DNA of 64,000 bases from Cordia subcordata (lineage: Eukaryota > Streptophyta > Magnoliopsida > Boraginales > Cordiaceae). Under the pieces are notes generated by a model, which ran no database searches, had not been told where the DNA came from, and saw only the letters and a list, made by a program, of their open reading frames with translations. Numbering within the stretch: the stretch's first letter is position 1; each line of letters begins with the position of its first letter. Positions 59,181-64,000 of the stretch are shown one piece after another. Both the position numbers and the translations under genes were made by a program. The stretch lies in assembly GCA_028554755.1 (NCBI GenBank), contig JAPTOF010000005.1:20806001-20870000 (forward strand). Reading direction: 5' to 3'.

Positions 59181-60082
59181 TATATTCAAAGTGTTAATAC
59201 ATAAATCAATTTGATTTAGCCAAAACATCAAATACTTAATCTGCATTATTTTAAATCATTTGTTAGATAGCTAAATTCTCCATCATTTCACTCATATACA
59301 TTAACCACATACTACACACCACCACCACCACGCAAACACGGATATGTCATTATAGATATGAGAAAAGAACTAAAAAAAAAAGAGAGAAAGAGAATAGCAG
59401 TGACAACTGGCATTAACGATGAAATGAAATCGATATGAAGATTGAAGACTATTCTTATGGGTGCGCAAAGATGATGATCGTGATGGTGATGCTCGATTTA
59501 AAATTGAACGGTTTTATTTTGCTGGAGATAGACAGTAAGAGAAAGAGAGTGAGAAGGGGAGAAGGGAAGAAAGAGATGAGAGGTTTCAATTTTTTTTATA
59601 AAGCGCATATTTTTTACCTTATCTAAGGTGCACATTACTTCGCAAAAGTATAGTTTCTATGTAGCACAGTAAAATCTGCGATATTTAAGCCCATCTCATG
59701 TATGATAAAAAATAACAATAACAATAACAATAATGAATTAATTAGTTAATTAATAAGTGGTGTTATTTAAATGTGGACTTTTTATCTTTCCATTTTTAAT
59801 TAATAATAAATAAATTAATTCACTAATTTATTAAAAATAAAAATAATAAAATAAAAGATAAAAAATAATAATGATTATTTAAAATAAAAATAATAGTTAA
59901 AGAGATAATTATAACTAATAATAAAATTAGAAATATATAAACAAAAATAATTATTAATTATTTTAAAAATAAAAATATTTATAAATTAATTAAAATAAAA
60001 ATAATATAATAATTATAAATAGTGATTATTTAATTTAATTAATTAAAATAATTAATTAAAAATTAGGAACAATGAAATAATA

Positions 60083-60112
60083 AATTATTATTATTATTAT
60101 TATTATTATTAG
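60083..60112. repeat. (TTA)n microsatellite
   Basis: About ten TTA units in a region of extreme A+T content (59690-60112). Confidence 0.9.
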
Positions 60113-61587
60113 TGTAAAATAGCTTCAAATTCTCGAAATGCTAGTTTAAAATCAAACGTAACAAGTTAACATTCCTTTAAATACTCCTAAATTTTTTCAG
60201 GAATATTTTTATATGCCAAATAGTTTTTATATCATTCCCGAAATCAACAAATTTTTGGTAATTTGATTTTTGGGAATTTTTTTTTTATTAATTGAACCAA
60301 ATGCCCCCTCATTTCGTCTAGTTTACATTATATTACAATTTTAAATGCTAAAAGGATATTGTTTAGCTAAGAATGTTCGACAAGAGTCTTTTGTTTTCGA
60401 TTAGCCATTAGCGCCATTGATGGGGTTATTTAGGACCTATTTTCATTGTTTTTGTTTAACGAGGAAAAAATACTTTTTTTTTATGGAAAAAAGTTTATTC
60501 TTTTTGCAATAACTATTTGGCTTGTCTTAAAAAAAAAATTAAAACTTTGAAAAGCTTATTTACTGGTTTTTCCTAAAACCAGAATTTTTAACTTCTTAAA
60601 AAAAGTACTTTATCCAGAAAAGCTATTAGAAAAAACGTTTTTAAAAAAAGTCAATCCAAAAAAGCCTTTAATATACTAATTGGCAAGTTTTCGAATAAGT
60701 AAATTCTCTTTGTTTTTGATAAAAAGATTAAATAACTCTAAACTCCATGCATATAAAAATTTAACTTTTATAATTAATTTTATATGAAGTATAACCCAAC
60801 TCTTAAAACAAATGAATGACTAAAAACAATAAATTTAATACCACAGCGATTAAAAGCGGTAAAATTTCATATTAGTTAATAAAATTATTAAACTTGCCTT
60901 CATTAAAAAAAATTAAATCCTTTTGTAATCCGACCAGTCAAACAAAAAGAAAATTTCTAATAAAAAATCTGGAAAGTCCGATTTTCTCCTTCCACACCCT
61001 CCACCTATTTCCACGCGATTCCCCCGGATTTCAATTCCCTCCCCTCCGTTTCCTCTCTCTCCTCTTTCGTCTGGAGAAGGAAAAATAAAAAATAAAAAAA
61101 TTTATTTTCGTTTATAAACACAAACACAAAAAAGAAACCATATATAATCACTCGCATCATCTCTCATCAGGTTCGCTTTGTTTTTTTCCCCACTTATTTA
61201 TTTTAGTTAATTAATTGATTCATTTAATTCATTCATATTGCAATTCTTCAGAAACCCTAGAAGTATTCCTTTGATTTAAATTTTTAAGTTTTTCTTTTGT
61301 AGTCTAGTTGAATTCTCCACACAATACGACGTTTTTCTACTAGGTTTGCTATTATTATTATTATTAGTAGCTCGTTTTAGTTTTTTTCTTTATATAAAAA
61401 AAACTCTATGAAATTTTTGGTTGCTGCGTTGTTTTAGTTTTGCCATCCAAAAAATTGAGGGTTTTTTTTTAATTAGAAAAATCGGCGAAAAGGGGAAAGA
61501 ATTGAAAAGGAAAATAATAATAATAAATTTTTTTTTGGGGGAAAGAATAGTAGTGGGAAAAAGAAAAATCTAGGGTTTGGTATCATA

Positions 61588-63219
61588 ATGGCGTTGAACT
61601 ATTCGCATAGACCAATATTTTCGGCACACATAGCTGAGGACAATTTGGTGTCGCCAATGAGGATACTGAATGGTGGGTGTCTTGTGGAGGGTGTGCCTGA
61701 GAGGAACGGGGATGGGCTCGTTAGGCCACGGCATGGTAATCGAGAGAAAATCGAGGAGTGTTTTGAGTATGGGAGGGATAGAGCTAGAGGTGGTGGTCCG
61801 GCTGAATCAGGGTACAAGGACATTATTGATCTTTTGCCTACCGATCCGTTTGGGATGGATATAAGTAGTACTGTGACAGCTATCACAGGTTGGCTTGAGG
61901 ATCTGAAGGTGGATTACGGAGGTTTTGGGAGGAGTAGTGTGGGTGGAGCAAGTAGAGGAGAGTATAGTTTGTTTGCGGGTCTAAATCTGATATGGAACAA
62001 TGCCATAAAACTCCAATCATTTCCAGGCAGCGTACAGTTTGATGAGAAAGTTAAGACGGATGAGAAGGGGAATTGTGGTGATGGGAAGAGAGAATTTGGG
62101 GATCCATTTAGTCAATATGGTTTTGGGTCAGCCTGTAATCAGGAGGAGTTTGTGGGTTTCAATAACGGGAGTAATAGTGCTCGTGTGGCCCGAACTGAGG
62201 AGAAAGCTGATGGTTTGACATGCAGTTTTGTCGAGGATGAAGGAGCATCTCATGGTGCTTTGTCTTCTGGTCTTGGTTATCTGGAGATGGGCACAAAGGC
62301 AAATCATGATGATGGGGGGAGAGATTTGGGACCTGCAATGGCTAGATATGGTTCTGGGTCAGCCTGTGATGAGTTGAACATTGCAGGGTTCAATTTTGGG
62401 AATGGTTCTTCTTTGATGCGAATTGAGGAGAAAGCTGAAGGCTCAGCATGCTGCTGTAATGTGGGTGAAGGAGCTTCTGACAAAGCTTTTTCTTTCACTC
62501 TTGGTTTTATGGAGACGGATGCAAGTGAGAATAATGATGTCAGCGAAAGAGATCTTACACCTGCATTGCCTCGATATGGTTCTGGTTCAGCCTCTGGTGA
62601 GGAGGAGATTGCGACTGTCAATAATGTGAGTGGTAGTTCTTATATGAGGCAAATCAAGCAGACCGAAGGTTCAATGTGCTGTCCTGATGAGGATGAAGGA
62701 GCTCCCCACACAGCACTGTCTTCTGCTCTTGGTTATCTGGAGACAGATACAAAGGGGAATCATGATGATGGGGAGAGAGGATTCGGGGATGCATTGGCTC
62801 GTCATTTTTCCAGTTCAGCCTGTGAAGAAGAAGACATTCCGGATTTCAATAATGAGAATAATAGTATTTCCATGATGTGGATGGAGGAGAAAGCAGAAGG
62901 TTCTATGTGCGGGTCCAATGGGGATGAAGAAGGTCCCCACCGAGCTTTGTCTTTTGCTCTTGGTTATCTCGGGCTGAGGGATCTTCTATCTGTAGAGAGG
63001 GTGTGCAGGTCCTTGTGTTCTAGTGTTCGGACTGATTCCTTGCTCTGGAGAAACATCCATATTAATCAACCATTGAATGAGAGGATAACTGATGATGTTC
63101 TTCTTCAGTTGACAAATAGGGCTCACGGTAACTTACAATGCCTGAGTCTGGTGGAGTGCCCAAGGGTTACCGATGATGGTGTGAGGCATGTGCTTGAAAG
63201 TAATCCACGGTTGACTAAG
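61588..63219 (+). CDS. SKIP14-like F-box protein, first coding exon (gene continues past the window)
   Basis: Substrate-receptor subunit of an SCF ubiquitin ligase. This exon codes 544 aa and ends at TTGACTAAG|GTTAGT; the frame otherwise stops at 63256-63258 inside the intron. No second exon was recognised up to 64000, so the gene is cut by the window edge. The N-terminus MALNYSHRPIFSAHIAEDN, the DLLPTDPFGMDI block at about 80-91, TVTAITGWLEDLKVDYGGFG and AGLNLIWNNA are the conserved SKIP14 parts. The F-box itself lies at about 447-485 (ALSFALGYLGLRDLLSVERV...), followed by the start of LRR-like sequence (LQCLSLVECPRVTDDGV). Residues 168-470 hold four tandem repeats of 76-77 aa, described separately. 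From memory, the Arabidopsis protein has about 450 residues in all, so this one is expanded. Confidence 0.85.
62089..63003 (+). repeat. Four in-frame 228-231 bp repeats running into the F-box
   Basis: Units start at 62089, 62320, 62548 and 62776 (spacing 231, 228 and 228 bp, all multiples of three). Each unit carries in order a (F/Y)GSGSAC-type block, an EEKAEGS(M/A)C block, an acidic EGAxH block and the F-box lead-in ALSxxLGYLE. The fourth unit's ALSFALGYL continues straight into the complete F-box (GLRDLLSVERV); the first three lead-ins break off after about 10 residues. Confidence 0.9.
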
Positions 63220-64000
63220 GTTAGTGCAGTATGTCCCTCAAATGTTCACATTGTTTGACTTTATCGAGTATATTACGAATATGTTTAATGATTTTTCACT
63301 ATGAGATCTCGTTAGGTGCTTTTGGGCATTAATGTTGTCATAAGGTAATTTGATCATGTGGAATAGCAATATCACTTCTCTGTGGCTTAAAATCTGACTT
63401 GATTAAATTTTATGTTAGTTCTTATTTATATGCCTTGCTGGTCAGACAGCTAACCTTGGAAAGGCAAGCTGAAATGGCTTGTGTTCCGTTGGTGACTCAA
63501 GCTAGGATTTTTGAGGCAGGATAAGCAGATCTACTGTTTTTCATGACCTTTTTAAAATCTAAATCTTTCAGATTGTGATGTTGATATTTAGTTTTTATAT
63601 TTTTTCCCTACTAGTTTCCAGAGTGATTGGGTTTTGTTATCTGCTGTTACTTAGTGTTTGAAGGAAGGTTTATAAGACCTTATCATTTTATCTTTGGGAT
63701 AATATCAACACATGTATGTGACTGGGTTCTGCCAAGAGAAGATAGAGAAGACTGTACATTTGGTCACTGAAAAGCGTGAAAACATTATTTTTAGAGCCTG
63801 ATATATCCCTGTGAGTTCTCTTAAAAAGAGAACCTATCTAGTTCTGTGCTGTTAGCTTAAAGGAGAATGTTACATGCATTCTAATTGGTTAATGATTGTT
63901 CTAGAAAATGAGATAATTTTTGATCTTTTTGCATCCAACTGTCACATCTATTGAGTGCACCCCTGTACGTTACTTATGCAAAAGAGAGGAAGATATGCGC
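63220..64000 (+). other. Intron of the SKIP14-like gene, open at the window edge
   Basis: Follows the GT donor at 63220. T-rich, no coding frame with LRR-like sequence, and no acceptor that leads into one before the end of the window. Confidence 0.6.

Larger units (their letters stand above)
53912..61587. other. Gene-poor, repeat-rich gap
   Basis: No coding sequence recognised between the TOP start and the SKIP14-like gene. Contents are given separately: a Mutator-like MITE (54246-54588), a PIF/Harbinger-like element (56541-57327), tandem repeats (58796-59180) and microsatellites ((TA)n at about 55540-55565, (TTA)n at 60083-60112). At about 56330-56520 a GAGTAAATAGTTTCGTACC... phrase looks like one end of another Mutator-type element whose other end is missing. 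The sequence from about 60950 probably holds the promoter and 5' UTR of the downstream gene, with a possible 5' UTR intron donor at CATCAG|GTTCGC (about 61171). Confidence 0.5.

Overview
This is a stretch of eudicot plant nuclear DNA. It is AT-rich, its genes have introns and lie several kb apart, and the spaces between them are filled with short non-autonomous transposons, SINE-like sequence and microsatellites. Nothing in it is prokaryotic or organellar. I could not place the species below 'eudicot'. All exon boundaries were read by eye from splice signals, reading frame and remembered family alignments.

Layout. 1-7679: no gene seen. 7680-11051 (+): a type-B response regulator of the ARR11 kind (cytokinin-type two-component output). 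11623-15932 (-): a WVD2-like/TPX2 microtubule-associated protein with nine coding exons. 19043-20935 (-): an organellar (probably plastid) small heat shock protein with heat shock elements beside its TATA box and a Mutator-like element in its only intron. 22451-23868 (-): an R2R3-MYB gene whose second exon carries one extra base. 25150-33960: a degraded tandem array of F-box/F-box-associated genes, broken up by Mutator-like elements, SINE-like sequence and a retroposed piece. 34464-36395 (-): a class-I carboxylesterase (CXE11/16-like). 38715-41731 (-): a PP2A B' (B56) regulatory subunit with a perfect 63-bp inverted repeat in its intron. 44186-53911 (-): a thimet-oligopeptidase-like M3 zinc peptidase with 20 coding exons and a 474-bp TRIM retroelement in one intron. 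53912-61587: a gene-poor, repeat-rich gap. 61588 to beyond the window (+): the first coding exon of a SKIP14-like F-box protein, with a four-fold tandem repeat directly in front of, and running into, its F-box.

The genes look like unrelated neighbours rather than a pathway. There is no operon-like or obvious biosynthetic clustering. The most unusual observations are the F-box-edge repeat in the SKIP14-like gene, the one-base frameshift in the MYB gene, the perfect intronic hairpin in the PP2A subunit gene, a Mutator-like insertion with a paralogous empty site about 6 kb away, and the repeats in the response-regulator intron that copy its own 5' splice-site region.
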